From contig JAADII010000098.1 in NCBI GenBank assembly GCA_013151415.1, forward strand, positions 1 through 47,998: a stretch of DNA of 47,998 nucleotides, written 5' to 3'. The position numbers were made by a program, and so were the translations under genes. Shown piece by piece: positions 28,638 through 37,392 of the stretch. The number at the start of each line of letters is the position of its first letter. Position 1 is the stretch's first letter. The stretch comes from Chloroflexota bacterium. Lineage in GTDB: Bacteria; Chloroflexota; Anaerolineae; J102. The notes under the pieces were generated by a model, which was not told where the DNA came from, searched no databases, and saw nothing but the letters and a program-made list of their open reading frames with translations.

Positions 28638-28674
28638 GAGAAAATCAAATTAGAAATTTATGCTTGGCGCTCCA

Positions 28675-29706
28675 TTATCGCCAGTTGAAATAGCGCATCT
28701 TGCTGGGGGGGCCAAGAGGCGTCGCATTGTTGTCGGCGTCCATGCGCACAACGCGCACTCGCCAAAAAATGCCCGGCGACACAGCGTCATCGGGCGGACG
28801 CAAGGCCGGATCCAGGCGCACGCTGGTCGCTTTGGTGAGAATGGGTTCGGGATCGTCGAGACCTGGGTCGCGATAGTTCAGGCGAACTTGATACCAGGCG
28901 TCTTCGGGCAACAGGCCCACTGTAACCCAGCGAAGCAACGGCGGCGGTTCAAAAGGCATTTCGGCCTGGTTGGGCGGACTGATAAGGATGGGAGCGGGGA
29001 AGGCGACCTCGGGCGTGGGACGGATTGCATCGGTCGCCTCCTCCTCTTCTTCTTCCCCTAAGGGTATGATGAGCACAGAGCCGGGAACAAGGTTGTTGGG
29101 ATCGGGAATGTCGTTGGCTTCCAGAATCTTGCTCACATCTATTTGAAAGTGAATCGCGATCCCATTCACAGTGTCGCCCTGTTGAACGGTGTAATTCAGC
29201 GTGCCGGTCAGGGGTTCGGGTGTGACGCCGGGGAATCGCTGCTCTTCGGGCCGCGGGGGCGGCACCAACAACACCTGTCCTACGCGCAAAAGGTCTTTGG
29301 TGGTGCGGTTGTTGGCGGCCAATAAATCGTCCAATGTCACGCCGTATTGTCCGGCAATGCCTAGATAGGTGTCGCCCGAGACCACGGTGTGAAAGATGGG
29401 CGTGGGCGTGGGCGTGATGGTGGGCGTGGGCGTTCGCGTTGGGGTGGGCGTCGCGGTGGGCGTGGCCGTGGGGGTGAGGGTGGCCGTGGGGGTGGGGCTG
29501 GGCGTTAGGGCCAGGACGCGTTGTTCTGCATCCCAACGCCACCAAAAGAGAACGACGGCCGCGATGCCGAACACCAGGGCGAGATCGGCGAAGGGGAGGC
29601 GAACGCGGCGCGGCTTCTTCTGCGCGAAGCGATAGCCGCACATGTAACAGTCGGGCGCTTGATGACTGACAGCCGCGCCGCAATTGGGACAATGCCGAAT
29701 AGACAT
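28675..29706 (-). CDS. Zinc-ribbon, membrane-anchored LysM protein
   Basis: A 343-residue protein with an unusual order. First comes a zinc ribbon with Cys6, Cys9, Cys20 and Cys23 (CPNCGAAV and CYMCGY), then a basic patch. One membrane span lies near 36-57 and a Pro/Thr spacer at about 67-105. Two LysM domains follow at about 107-151 (HTVVSGDTYLGIAGQYGV) and 172-216 (YTVQQGDTVNGIAIHF). An acidic Glu run (GEEEEEE) precedes a C-terminal beta domain with LRWVTVGLLPEDAWYQVRL, typical of Ig-like modules. LysM binds N-acetylglucosamine polymers, so the outer part likely contacts the cell wall while the zinc ribbon stays in the cytoplasm. The start at 29706 is set by the zinc ribbon; the open frame extends into glyA. 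Gap to glyA: 26 bases. Confidence 0.9.
   Translation of the reverse strand: MSIRHCPNCGAAVSHQAPDCYMCGYRFAQKKPRRVRLPFADLALVFGIAAVVLFWWRWDAEQRVLALTPSPTPTATLTPTATPTATPTPTRTPTPTITPTPTPIFHTVVSGDTYLGIAGQYGVTLDDLLAANNRTTKDLLRVGQVLLVPPPRPEEQRFPGVTPEPLTGTLNYTVQQGDTVNGIAIHFQIDVSKILEANDIPDPNNLVPGSVLIIPLGEEEEEEATDAIRPTPEVAFPAPILISPPNQAEMPFEPPPLLRWVTVGLLPEDAWYQVRLNYRDPGLDDPEPILTKATSVRLDPALRPPDDAVSPGIFWRVRVVRMDADNNATPLGPPSKMRYFNWR
29392..29508 (-). repeat. Pro-Thr codon repeat in the LysM protein
   Basis: The coding strand has tandem 6-base ACGCCC/ACCCCC-type units, and the plus strand shows GTGGGCGT repeats. They encode the alternating Pro-Thr spacer between membrane span and LysM domains. Such runs change length easily and may vary between strains. 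Confidence 0.8.
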
Positions 29707-29732
29707 AGGAAACCTGATCTGTTGACTCTTCT

Positions 29733-31007
29733 CTAACTCGGAGCGGGGAAGTGCGTCAGCATTTCGCGAACCTGCGCCGCGATGCGCTCGTGCAGGGCTT
29801 CGTCCGTGGGGTTGTGCAACACGTCCACCATCCAGGCCGCGAGTTGGCGGAATTCGGCCGTTCCCAGGCCGCGGGTGGTCATCGCGGCCGCGCCCACGCG
29901 GATGCCGCTGGGATCGTTGGGTTTGCGCTGGTCGTAAGGGATCAGGTTTTTGTTCACGGTGATGCCGGAGCGGCCCAATGCATCTTCGGCCAGCGCGCCG
30001 CCAATGCCAAAGGGCGTTACATCCACCAGGGCCAGGTGGTTGTCGGTTCCACCCGAAACCAGGCGCAGGCCGTTGGCCATAAGTTCTTCGGCCATGGCCT
30101 GCATGTTGTCGATGATAGCCTGAGCATAGGCTTTGAACGAAGGTTGAAGCGCTTCGTGGAAGGTGACGGCCTTGCCCGCGATCTGGTGCATGAGCGGGCC
30201 GCCTTGCAGGCCAGGAAATACGGCCTTGTCCACCTTGCGCGCGTGCTCGGCCTTGCATAGGATCAACCCTCCGCGCGCGCCGCGCAGGGTCTTGTGGGTG
30301 GTGGAGGTGACGATATCGCAATAGGGCACGGGATCGGGGTGCAGGCCCGCGGCCACAAGCCCGGCGATATGGGCCATGTCCATCATGAGATACGCGCCCA
30401 CCTCGTCGGCGATCTCTCGCAAGGGCGCGCAGTCGATGAAACGAGGATAAGCGCTGGCACCAACCAAGATCAGGTTGGGTCTTACTTGCAAGGCCAAAGC
30501 GCGAATCGCGTCGTAATCCAGGCGTTCGGTCTCGCGGTTCACGCCATAGGCGTGAAACTCGTAGGTCTTGCCACTAAAATTGAAGCGAGCGCCGTGTGTA
30601 AGATGCCCGCCATGGTCCAGCTTCATGCCCAACACCTTGTCGCCGGGCTTGAGCAGGGCCATATAAGCCGCGGCGTTGGCCGGCGACCCCGCATGGGGTT
30701 GCACATTGGCGTGTTCGGCCCCGAAAAGCTCTTTGGCGCGATCGATGGCCAATTGTTCGATAATGTCAACATACTCGCAACCGCCATAATAACGGGCGAA
30801 TGGAAGACCTTCCGCGTATTTGTTGGTCAGGATCGAACCGACCGCTTCCAGCACCGCGCGGCTCACATAGTTTTCAGAGGCAATGAGTTCCGCGTGGTCT
30901 TGTTGGCGTTGTCGCTCCTTTTGGATGGCTGCATATACAGCCGGGTCTGCGGTTTGCAAATCGGTTTGCAAAGCGGCAAGGGTGGGAGGAAGGGAGAAAG
31001 TGGTCAT
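29733..31007 (-). CDS. glyA: Serine hydroxymethyltransferase
   Basis: Interconverts serine and glycine while charging tetrahydrofolate with a one-carbon unit; PLP enzyme. In 424 residues the landmarks are [19 protein letters not shown] near the N-terminus, [35 protein letters not shown], and [14 protein letters not shown]. The PLP lysine is Lys239 in [15 protein letters not shown]. The ATG at 31007 gives the standard N-terminus and is preceded by AAGAGG. The frame is open 34 codons further upstream, without family similarity. It lies between the antiporter and the LysM gene on one strand; a terminator after the antiporter suggests glyA has its own promoter, not located. Confidence 0.97.
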   Translation of the reverse strand: MTTFSLPPTLAALQTDLQTADPAVYAAIQKERQRQQDHAELIASENYVSRAVLEAVGSILTNKYAEGLPFARYYGGCEYVDIIEQLAIDRAKELFGAEHANVQPHAGSPANAAAYMALLKPGDKVLGMKLDHGGHLTHGARFNFSGKTYEFHAYGVNRETERLDYDAIRALALQVRPNLILVGASAYPRFIDCAPLREIADEVGAYLMMDMAHIAGLVAAGLHPDPVPYCDIVTSTTHKTLRGARGGLILCKAEHARKVDKAVFPGLQGGPLMHQIAGKAVTFHEALQPSFKAYAQAIIDNMQAMAEELMANGLRLVSGGTDNHLALVDVTPFGIGGALAEDALGRSGITVNKNLIPYDQRKPNDPSGIRVGAAAMTTRGLGTAEFRQLAAWMVDVLHNPTDEALHERIAAQVREMLTHFPAPS

Positions 31008-31085
31008 GGGAGAAGCCTCTTGTAAAGGGGTGCAGAAGTGGAATTGCGTCTGTTTGAGAATTGTCGAATTCACTTGCTTCGTATG

Positions 31086-31107
31086 AAAAATGGGCTGAAA
31101 AGCAGCC
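31086..31107 (-). terminator. Rho-independent terminator after the antiporter
   Basis: On the minus strand GGCTG, loop CTTTT, CAGCC is followed by CATTTTT. It lies 47 bases past the antiporter stop. A second stem (GCCAAAA/TTTTGGC) directly before it may add to the effect. Confidence 0.65.
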
Positions 31108-31153
31108 AAAATAGGCTTTTTTGGCAGACTCCAGTGGACAGAAGGACGGCGCG

Positions 31154-32737
31154 TTACGCACCGGGCGCGCCCAACGGCGATGATTGAGAGAGCTCCGGCT
31201 CGGAGGTGGGCGGGTTTTCCAATTGCTCGTCGATCTCGCGCATGAGCTCTTCGGCCACGGCTTCAGAGAGAATGCCTTCGCGTTGCAAAGATAACACCGC
31301 CGCGCGTTCGGTGCGCAAAACTTCGCGACGCGCAGAGTGGACGATGCGCTCCAGGATGTCGGGATTATTCTCGGCCAGATGCGCGATTTCCTTTTCCAGT
31401 TCCTGAATACGCGTTTGAAGCTCCGGCGCAATGATGCGCCAGGCCTGGGGGTCGAGACTCCCATTTCGATAGCGCTCCTCCATGCGCTGGTAAGCCGCGT
31501 GCGTGGCCAATAATCGTCCTTGCAAGGCCTCATATTTCACTTCGATGGCGGGCCGGCCTGTGAGGCCCAGGCGCCGCATCAAACGGCTGATGGTGGTGCC
31601 TTGCACCAAAAGCGTGAAAAGCACGACGCCATAGGTCATGTGCAAAATCGTATCGCGATTGGGCAAGGAGCGGGCCAGGCTAAGAGCCAGGGCCAAACTG
31701 ACCGCGCCGCGCAATCCGCCCCAAAAGAGAATATGTTGATGCTTGAGGGGCACAACAGTTCCGAGCGCCTTGCTTAGCCCCGAAAAGCCATATACAGTGA
31801 CCATTCGAGCCACAAGCACAGCCGCCACAGCCAGCAAAATGGCGAGCATGCTTTCGGCCAATCCCGCCACATTGATCTCGGCGCCAATGAGAATGAAGAT
31901 GATGCTATTGGCGATAAAGGCCACGTACCCCCAAAAGTTGTGCAACATGGTGCGAGTGGTGGGCGACATGCTGCGCGCGCTGCCCGAACCAATGAACAAA
32001 CCGGTGAACACCACGGCCAGGACGCCGCTCATATGAAGCTCTTCCGCCAGCAAATAGGAGCCATAGGCCACCACCGCGCTCAATGTGGTCTCGATCAGCG
32101 TGTCGTCGATATGGAAGAAGACGCGATCGGCCAGATGGCCGATGACCACGCCAATCAGCGCGCCTCCTAGCGCCACGCGCATGAACTCGATGACCGCCTC
32201 GGCGAGAGTGAACGAACGCCCCAGAAATAGGATGCTGAAGATCATGCCGAAGAAGACGATGGTGGTGGCGTCGTTGAACAAACTTTCGCTTTCCACCAAA
32301 GTGGCCAATCGCTTGGGCGCGCCTAACGATTTGAAAAGCGAGATGACCGCCACCGGATCGGTGGCCGCGATAAGCGAGCCGAAGAGCAATGCATATTGCC
32401 AGGGCAACATGCCGCTGACAGTGAGCGCGGCGGCCACGATCACCGCCACCACCAACACGCCAGGAATGGCCAGGAGCGTCACCGGAAGCAACACGCTGCG
32501 CAAAAGCCGGGGCTGGATGGCCAAAGCCGCCTCGAACACCAATGGCGGCAGAAAAAGAAACAAGATCAAATCTGCGGTTAGATCAAGGGTGATGTATGTT
32601 TGAAAAGAAAGTAAAAAACCCACCAGAACCAGCGCCACGGTGTAGGGCATTCGCGTCCGCTGTGAGACCAGTGCAATAATGGCCACAATCAGCAGCAGCG
32701 TGACGACGGTTATCTCGGCGGAAAGAAGGCCTTCCAT
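31154..32737 (-). CDS. CPA1-family Na+/H+ (cation/proton) antiporter
   Basis: A 527-residue protein with about twelve membrane spans in residues 1-400 and a cytoplasmic tail of about 125 residues. Family features are [13 protein letters not shown], the core [19 protein letters not shown] with the ion-binding Asp in the Thr-Asp-Pro-Val pair, [16 protein letters not shown] with the second essential Asp, and [16 protein letters not shown]. This is the NhaP/NHE pattern, not NhaA. The tail is helical and charged ([21 protein letters not shown]) and probably regulatory. The start at 32737 is chosen because the preceding 18 codons lie in a heptamer-like repeat. A minus-strand extended -10 at 32793-32801 is the likely promoter. 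Confidence 0.93.
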   Translation of the reverse strand: MEGLLSAEITVVTLLLIVAIIALVSQRTRMPYTVALVLVGFLLSFQTYITLDLTADLILFLFLPPLVFEAALAIQPRLLRSVLLPVTLLAIPGVLVVAVIVAAALTVSGMLPWQYALLFGSLIAATDPVAVISLFKSLGAPKRLATLVESESLFNDATTIVFFGMIFSILFLGRSFTLAEAVIEFMRVALGGALIGVVIGHLADRVFFHIDDTLIETTLSAVVAYGSYLLAEELHMSGVLAVVFTGLFIGSGSARSMSPTTRTMLHNFWGYVAFIANSIIFILIGAEINVAGLAESMLAILLAVAAVLVARMVTVYGFSGLSKALGTVVPLKHQHILFWGGLRGAVSLALALSLARSLPNRDTILHMTYGVVLFTLLVQGTTISRLMRRLGLTGRPAIEVKYEALQGRLLATHAAYQRMEERYRNGSLDPQAWRIIAPELQTRIQELEKEIAHLAENNPDILERIVHSARREVLRTERAAVLSLQREGILSEAVAEELMREIDEQLENPPTSEPELSQSSPLGAPGA

Positions 32738-32741
32738 GCGC

Positions 32742-32765
32742 GTTTCGTATTGCGTATTGCAAGTT
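32742..32765. repeat. Short heptamer repeat before the antiporter
   Basis: CGTATTG occurs twice in tandem at 32746-32759, flanked by CGTTT and CAAGTTTCGTG, so the 7-base spacing continues. It lies just upstream of the antiporter start. Confidence 0.4.
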
Positions 32766-32792
32766 TCGTGAGGGGTGATCGCAACCACCAAA

Positions 32793-32801
32793 AGTATAGC
32801 A
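32793..32801 (-). promoter_or_regulatory. Extended -10 for the antiporter gene
   Basis: The minus strand reads TGC-TATACT, an extended -10 about 55 bases before the antiporter ATG. No -35 is seen, as with the other extended -10 elements in the window. Confidence 0.5.
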
Positions 32802-32871
32802 CGATAGCGCCGCCCCTCCTAAACCCGCGCCTCATATACTACGCTAATACTAACCTAACGTTCGATATATG

Positions 32872-32914
32872 TTTGTGGCGTATGCTCAAGATGCTGTGAA
32901 CATACGCGCGCAAA
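32872..32914. promoter_or_regulatory. Inverted repeat upstream of dnaK
   Basis: GCGTATG (32878-32884) and CATACGC (32901-32907) form a perfect inverted pair 16 bases apart, extended by TTTG on the left and CAAA on the right. It is 90-130 bases before dnaK. It does not match CIRCE (TTAGCACTC-N9-GAGTGCTAA), so if it is a heat-shock operator it belongs to another regulator. No convincing dnaK -10/-35 pair was found. Confidence 0.4.
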
Positions 32915-33004
32915 ATCGGCTTCATGCGTTTTCATAAGTGAACTCATCGGTTCCACCCCAATCTTATTTTGACACTTTACGAACATTGAGGAGGCTTGAT
33001 ACAG

Positions 33005-34927
33005 ATGGCTAAAATCGTAGGCATCGACCTCGGCACCACCAACAGCGTGATCGCCGTCATGGAAGGCGGGTCCGCGACCGTTATTCCCAACGCAGAAGGC
33101 GGACGCACTACGCCGTCGGTGGTGGCTTTCAATAAGAACGGCGAACGCCTGGTGGGCATGACCGCCAAACGTCAGGCGATTGTCAATCCCGAAAATACAT
33201 TCTATTCCATCAAGCGGCTCATGGGCCGCCGCTTCGATGATCCCGAAACCCAGCGCACCATGCAAATGGTGTCGTATAAGATCGTGCGCGGGCCCAAGGA
33301 TGACGCGCGCGTCGAGGCCCCGGTCATGGGCAAGACCTACACGCCCCAAGAGATCAGCGCCATGATCCTGGCCAAGCTCAAGAAGGATGCGGAAGCATAT
33401 CTGGGCGAGCCGGTCACACAGGCCGTGATCACCGTCCCGGCCTATTTCAACGACAGCCAACGCCAGGCCACCAAAGACGCGGGCAAAATCGCGGGTCTGG
33501 AAGTGTTGCGCATCATCAATGAACCCACGGCCGCGGCCCTGGCCTATGGCCTGGACAAAAAGGCCGATGAAACCATCCTCGTCTTCGACCTGGGTGGCGG
33601 CACCTTCGACGTCTCCGTGTTGGAGGTTGGCGAAGGCGTTATCGAGGTGAAGGCCACGGCCGGCGATACGCACCTGGGCGGCGATGACTGGGATGAGCGC
33701 ATCGTCAACTGGATGATCGAGGAATTCAAAAAGGATCAAGGCATTGATCTGAGCGCCGACCGTCAGGCCCTGCAACGACTGCGCGAAGCGGCCGAGAAGG
33801 CCAAAATCGAACTGTCCAGCGTCAAGGAAACCGAGATCAACCTGCCCTTCATCACCGCGGACAGCAGCGGGCCCAAACACTTGCAGATGAAGCTTTCGCG
33901 CAGCAAGTTTGAGCAACTCACCGAAGACCTGGTGCAACGCTGCCGCACGCCCTTTGAGCAGGCCCTGCGCGATGCGGGCCTTTCGCAAGGCGATTTGAAC
34001 GAAGTGATCCTGGTGGGCGGCGCCACCCGCATGCCCATGATTCAGGACCTGGTGCGCGAGCTCACGGGCAAAGAGCCCAACAAGACCGTCAACCCCGACG
34101 AGGTCGTGGCCATTGGCGCGGCCATTCAGGCCGGCGTGTTGGGCGGCGAGGTGAAAGATGTCTTGCTGCTCGATGTGACCCCGCTGAGCCTGGGCGTCGA
34201 GACCCTCGGCGGCGTGATGACGGTGATGATCCCCCGCAACACGACCATCCCCACCCGCAAGACCGAGATCTTCAGCACCGCGGAGGACAATCAAACCGCG
34301 GTGGACATCAAGGTCTTGCAGGGCGAACGCCCCATGGCCCGCGACAACAAACTCCTGGGCAACTTCCGCCTGGATGGCATCCCGCCCGCGCCTCGCGGCG
34401 TGCCTCAGATCGAGGTCACCTTTGATATCGACGCCAACGGCATCTTGCACGTGACCGCGAAAGACAAGGCCACAGGCAAGGAGCAAAGCATCAAGATCAC
34501 GGCGACCACGAATCTGAGCGAAGAGGAAGTGGAGCGCATGGTGCGGGAGGCCAAGGAGCACGAGCGCGAGGACGAGCAACGACGCCAGCTGGTGGACGCC
34601 CGCAATACGGCCGATAGCGTCATCTATGCGGTCGAAAAGGCGCTGAACGAGCTGGGCGACAAAGTGCCCGCGACCGAACGCGGCCAGATTGAAAACACCA
34701 TCCATGAATTGAAGCAGGCCATGGATGGCGATGATGTGAGCCGCATCCGCACGCTCACTGAACAATTGCAGCAGGCCAGTCACGCGTTGTCGCAACAGCT
34801 CTATCAGCAAACCCAAAGCGCCGCGGGCGGCGACGGTCAATATCAGACCGGACCCGAAGCTACGCCAGGCGCTGCGCCTGGCGGCGAAGAAGAGGACGTG
34901 GTGGAGGGTGATTTCCGCCCGGCCTGA
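33005..34927 (+). CDS. dnaK: Chaperone DnaK (Hsp70)
   Basis: The ATP-driven folding chaperone. In 640 residues the ATPase domain starts [22 protein letters not shown], with [32 protein letters not shown] and [16 protein letters not shown]. The linker [13 protein letters not shown] leads to the substrate-binding domain, and the C-terminus ends in a Glu/Asp tail ([13 protein letters not shown]) as in bacterial DnaK. The ATG at 33005 has GAGGAGG ten bases upstream; a TTG at 32996 is too close to that site. The gene stands alone, with its own terminator, and without grpE or dnaJ. A 661-codon open frame on the other strand of this gene is a composition artefact. Confidence 0.98.
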   Translation: MAKIVGIDLGTTNSVIAVMEGGSATVIPNAEGGRTTPSVVAFNKNGERLVGMTAKRQAIVNPENTFYSIKRLMGRRFDDPETQRTMQMVSYKIVRGPKDDARVEAPVMGKTYTPQEISAMILAKLKKDAEAYLGEPVTQAVITVPAYFNDSQRQATKDAGKIAGLEVLRIINEPTAAALAYGLDKKADETILVFDLGGGTFDVSVLEVGEGVIEVKATAGDTHLGGDDWDERIVNWMIEEFKKDQGIDLSADRQALQRLREAAEKAKIELSSVKETEINLPFITADSSGPKHLQMKLSRSKFEQLTEDLVQRCRTPFEQALRDAGLSQGDLNEVILVGGATRMPMIQDLVRELTGKEPNKTVNPDEVVAIGAAIQAGVLGGEVKDVLLLDVTPLSLGVETLGGVMTVMIPRNTTIPTRKTEIFSTAEDNQTAVDIKVLQGERPMARDNKLLGNFRLDGIPPAPRGVPQIEVTFDIDANGILHVTAKDKATGKEQSIKITATTNLSEEEVERMVREAKEHEREDEQRRQLVDARNTADSVIYAVEKALNELGDKVPATERGQIENTIHELKQAMDGDDVSRIRTLTEQLQQASHALSQQLYQQTQSAAGGDGQYQTGPEATPGAAPGGEEEDVVEGDFRPA

Positions 34928-34953
34928 TGCTTCTCCTGCAACGCGATTAAAAA

Positions 34954-34997
34954 GGCGGGATGACGAGACGAAAGCTTCGTCATCCCGCCGTTTTTTT
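34954..34997 (+). terminator. Strong intrinsic terminator of dnaK
   Basis: GGCGGGATGACGA (34954-34966) pairs perfectly with TCGTCATCCCGCC (34977-34989), followed by G and seven T residues. It begins 27 bases after the dnaK stop. Confidence 0.92.
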
Positions 34998-35341
34998 ACC
35001 CAAATCCTTTCAGGGCGAAAGCGCGGGCGGCGAATCCGGGGCTAAATGAAATGGCGTTTTATCAGCTCCATTTGGGAAAGCGCGTTTGCGGGGAAATGGC
35101 TGAAATTTCGTGATGAAATCGTTTTCAAAACGCGATTGGCGTTCTCAAAACACCCCCATTTCGGGCCGAAAAATGCTGTAAAACCTCCTAAAACTCGATA
35201 TTATGTCAATGAAATCGTTTTCAAAGGGCTTTTTCGCTCCACCAACCGCCGACAACAACCGCGAGAACGCCTCCTTGCCTCTTTTTCCGTTTTGAGGTTC
35301 AATCATATTCGCATCCTATCTCGCCCCTACAGGAGGCTTCT
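34998..35341 (+). promoter_or_regulatory. Control region with two cre/LacI-type operators
   Basis: No gene is seen here. ATGAAATCGTTTTCAAA occurs twice, at 35113-35129 and 35209-35225, 96 bases apart. Each contains TGAAATCGTTTTCA, a full match to the LacI/CcpA-family operator pattern TGWAANCGNTNWCA. A weaker relative (ATGAAATGGCGTTTT) is at 35046-35060. They precede the LTD-phospholipase D gene, so a LacI-family repressor from elsewhere may control it, possibly by looping. AGGAGG just before 35342 is its ribosome site. No clear -10/-35 pair was found. Confidence 0.6.
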
Positions 35342-37306
35342 ATGCTTCGCTTTGTTCTCGCCTTTTTGCTCACCTCGCTCTCGTGGTTGGCCGCGGCCTC
35401 CACCCCGCTGCAACCCGCGCGCGCGGACGCGCCAACCACGCTTTTTCTCCCTCTCCAGGCCCGCGTGGCCAACACCGCGGCCGCGGCTCGCGTTCACATC
35501 GTCGCGTTCCTGCCCGATGGGCTCGCGTCGCAAGATATGGATGAAACCGTGGTCATCCAAAACACGGGCGACGCCTGGCTCACCCTCAAGGGCTGGCGTC
35601 TCACAGATGGTGAGGGGGCCGTCATCCTACCCGACCTGCCCCTGGCCCCGCGCGAGTTCGCCTGGTGTGCGTATAACGCGCGGGCTTTTCGTCAGGAATG
35701 GGGTCGCGACGCCGATTGTGAATACGGCGCGGATTCCGATCCAGGCATCCCCAACGCCACTGGCCAGGCCCCGCGACTGAGCAACAGTGGCGACGAACTG
35801 CAGCTGCTCGCTCCCGATGAGCGCGTGGTCGATGCAGCGGCTTTTGCCGGTGGAGATGCAAGCATCGAAGGCTGGCAGGGCGATGCGGTCAATTACTATA
35901 GCCGTGGAACCCGCTTCGCCCGTGAAGGCCAAATTTTTTACCGTCTTTTCGATCCTCTGACGCTGCTTCCCCTGAGCGATACAGACTCGGCCGCGGATTG
36001 GGCCCAAGGCAATCTTGATCCTGCGCGCGGTCGTCGAGCGGCTTACCCTGGATGGGAGCTCCTTCGCTTCTCTCAAGCCGCGCACGTAAGCCGCGAGGCA
36101 TCCAATCCCTTCTCGGCTCAGTTTTTGGTTGCGCCCGATAACATGTTTGGCCCGGTGCGCGATCTGCTGGCCAACGCCCAAAGCAGCATCTATCTCGAAA
36201 CCTACGAGATCAATCACCCCGACCTGGTGGATGTGCTGGTGGAGCGCGCCCAGGCCGGGGTCGAGGTGAAGCTGCTGCTCGAAGGCTCGCCGGTGGGCGG
36301 GCTGAGCGACGAATCCCGTTGGGTGGGGCAACGGATCACCGAGGCGGGCGGGCAGGTGGATTTCATGGTGAACGACATCGAGGGCGCGCATGATCGCTAT
36401 CCTTCGCAGCACGCCAAGTTCATCATCGTCGATGGCCAGACCCTGTTCGTGGGCACGGAGAATTTCAAGGCCAGCAGCATGCCCCCGTCTTCGGATACGA
36501 GCGATGGGCAAACTCAAGGGCGTCGCGGTTATGGCGTTATCCTCACCGAACCCACGTTGGTGGCCCGCGGCCTGGCCATCTTTCAAGATGACGACGATCC
36601 CGCTCATCCCGATATCTTCACCTGGCGAGCGGATCATCCTCAGTATGGCCTGCCGCCATCCGGCTACAAGCCGCCCACCACATCCAACCAATCGGGCTAT
36701 GCAGTGCGTTATCCGCAGCCCTACACCGCGCCCGACGTGACCGAGGGCTATCTTTTCACTTCGCCCGAGTCCAGTCTTACGCCCGGCCCCTTGCTCGACC
36801 TGCTGGCCCAAGCCGGCGCCGGAGATGAGATTCTCGTGCAGCAATTGTATGAACACCCGTTTTGGGGGGCGACCGATAGCAACCCTACGGATGATCCGAA
36901 TCCTCGTTTGGAGGCGCTCATCGCCGCGGCCCGTCGCGGCGCTCGCGTGCGCCTATTGCTGGATGGTTTTTTCGATGACCCCGAGGCCAAGCGCAGCAAC
37001 GCCGGAACCGCGGCCTATGTAAACCAGGTGGCGCAGGATGAAGGTCTGGATTTGGAAGCGAAGGTGGGCAATCCCACCTTGGGCGGCATTCACGCCAAGA
37101 TTCATTTGTTGAGTTTGGGCAATGAACGCTGGGTGTCGCTCGGCTCCATGAACGGCGGCGAGGTGAGCAATAAGCTCAATCGCGAGATGGCCGTGGCCCT
37201 GCAATCGTCGGGCGCGCATGCGTATCTGAGCAGCGTTTTTTGGAGCGATTGGGCCGCTCCCGTGCAAAGGTTATCCACAGGCGTCCCTGATTTTCCACAG
37301 GAATAG
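35342..37306 (+). CDS. Exported lamin-tail (LTD) plus phospholipase D-like protein
   Basis: A 654-residue secreted protein. A signal peptide (residues 1-28, ending ARA) is followed by an LTD fold at about 45-165 (VHIVAFLPDG, VVIQNTGDAWLTLKGWRLTD, LSNSGDELQLL). Two phospholipase D half-sites follow. The first HKD motif is complete: His357, Lys359 and Asp364 in QHAKFIIVDGQTLFVGTENF. In the second, His584 and Lys586 are present but Ser591 replaces the Asp (IHAKIHLLSLGNERW, then GSMNGG), a change seen in some members. The substrate may be a phosphodiester of lipid or nucleic acid. AGGAGG lies before the ATG. Operator-like sites lie upstream, and DnaA-box-like nonamers overlap the last codons. Confidence 0.9.
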   Translation: MLRFVLAFLLTSLSWLAAASTPLQPARADAPTTLFLPLQARVANTAAAARVHIVAFLPDGLASQDMDETVVIQNTGDAWLTLKGWRLTDGEGAVILPDLPLAPREFAWCAYNARAFRQEWGRDADCEYGADSDPGIPNATGQAPRLSNSGDELQLLAPDERVVDAAAFAGGDASIEGWQGDAVNYYSRGTRFAREGQIFYRLFDPLTLLPLSDTDSAADWAQGNLDPARGRRAAYPGWELLRFSQAAHVSREASNPFSAQFLVAPDNMFGPVRDLLANAQSSIYLETYEINHPDLVDVLVERAQAGVEVKLLLEGSPVGGLSDESRWVGQRITEAGGQVDFMVNDIEGAHDRYPSQHAKFIIVDGQTLFVGTENFKASSMPPSSDTSDGQTQGRRGYGVILTEPTLVARGLAIFQDDDDPAHPDIFTWRADHPQYGLPPSGYKPPTTSNQSGYAVRYPQPYTAPDVTEGYLFTSPESSLTPGPLLDLLAQAGAGDEILVQQLYEHPFWGATDSNPTDDPNPRLEALIAAARRGARVRLLLDGFFDDPEAKRSNAGTAAYVNQVAQDEGLDLEAKVGNPTLGGIHAKIHLLSLGNERWVSLGSMNGGEVSNKLNREMAVALQSSGAHAYLSSVFWSDWAAPVQRLSTGVPDFPQE

Positions 37307-37320
37307 GCGAGTTATCCACA
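37271..37320 (+). promoter_or_regulatory. Cluster of three DnaA-box-like nonamers
   Basis: TTATCCACA at 37271-37279, TTTTCCACA at 37291-37299 and TTATCCACA at 37312-37320 lie on the same strand. Two are perfect matches to the consensus DnaA box and one differs by a base. Start-to-start spacing is 20 and 21 bases, about two helical turns. The first two overlap the final codons of the phospholipase D-like gene. No AT-rich unwinding tract is obvious nearby. Confidence 0.6.
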
Positions 37321-37392
37321 GGGGGCTGAGGTCCAGTGTCTCGTTCATGCTGATCAACGCGTTATCGCCCCCTTATCTCATCCCTTTCTCCG

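Noticed and set aside
28675-30321. Extending the LysM protein to 548 residues
   Set aside because: The extra 205 residues run through glyA in another frame and are Arg/Gly/Pro-rich. The zinc ribbon beginning at 29706 is the natural N-terminus.
32855-34840. A 661-codon open frame antisense to dnaK
   Set aside because: It mirrors dnaK codon positions exactly, has no promoter or ribosome site, and this strand of dnaK is a well-known source of false glutamate-dehydrogenase-like annotations. The low-complexity His/Leu/Gly composition fits an artefact.
37271-37392. A full chromosomal origin
   Set aside because: DnaA-box-like nonamers are present, but there is no AT-rich unwinding region, no dnaA gene, and the boxes overlap coding sequence. 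Kept only as a DnaA-binding candidate.
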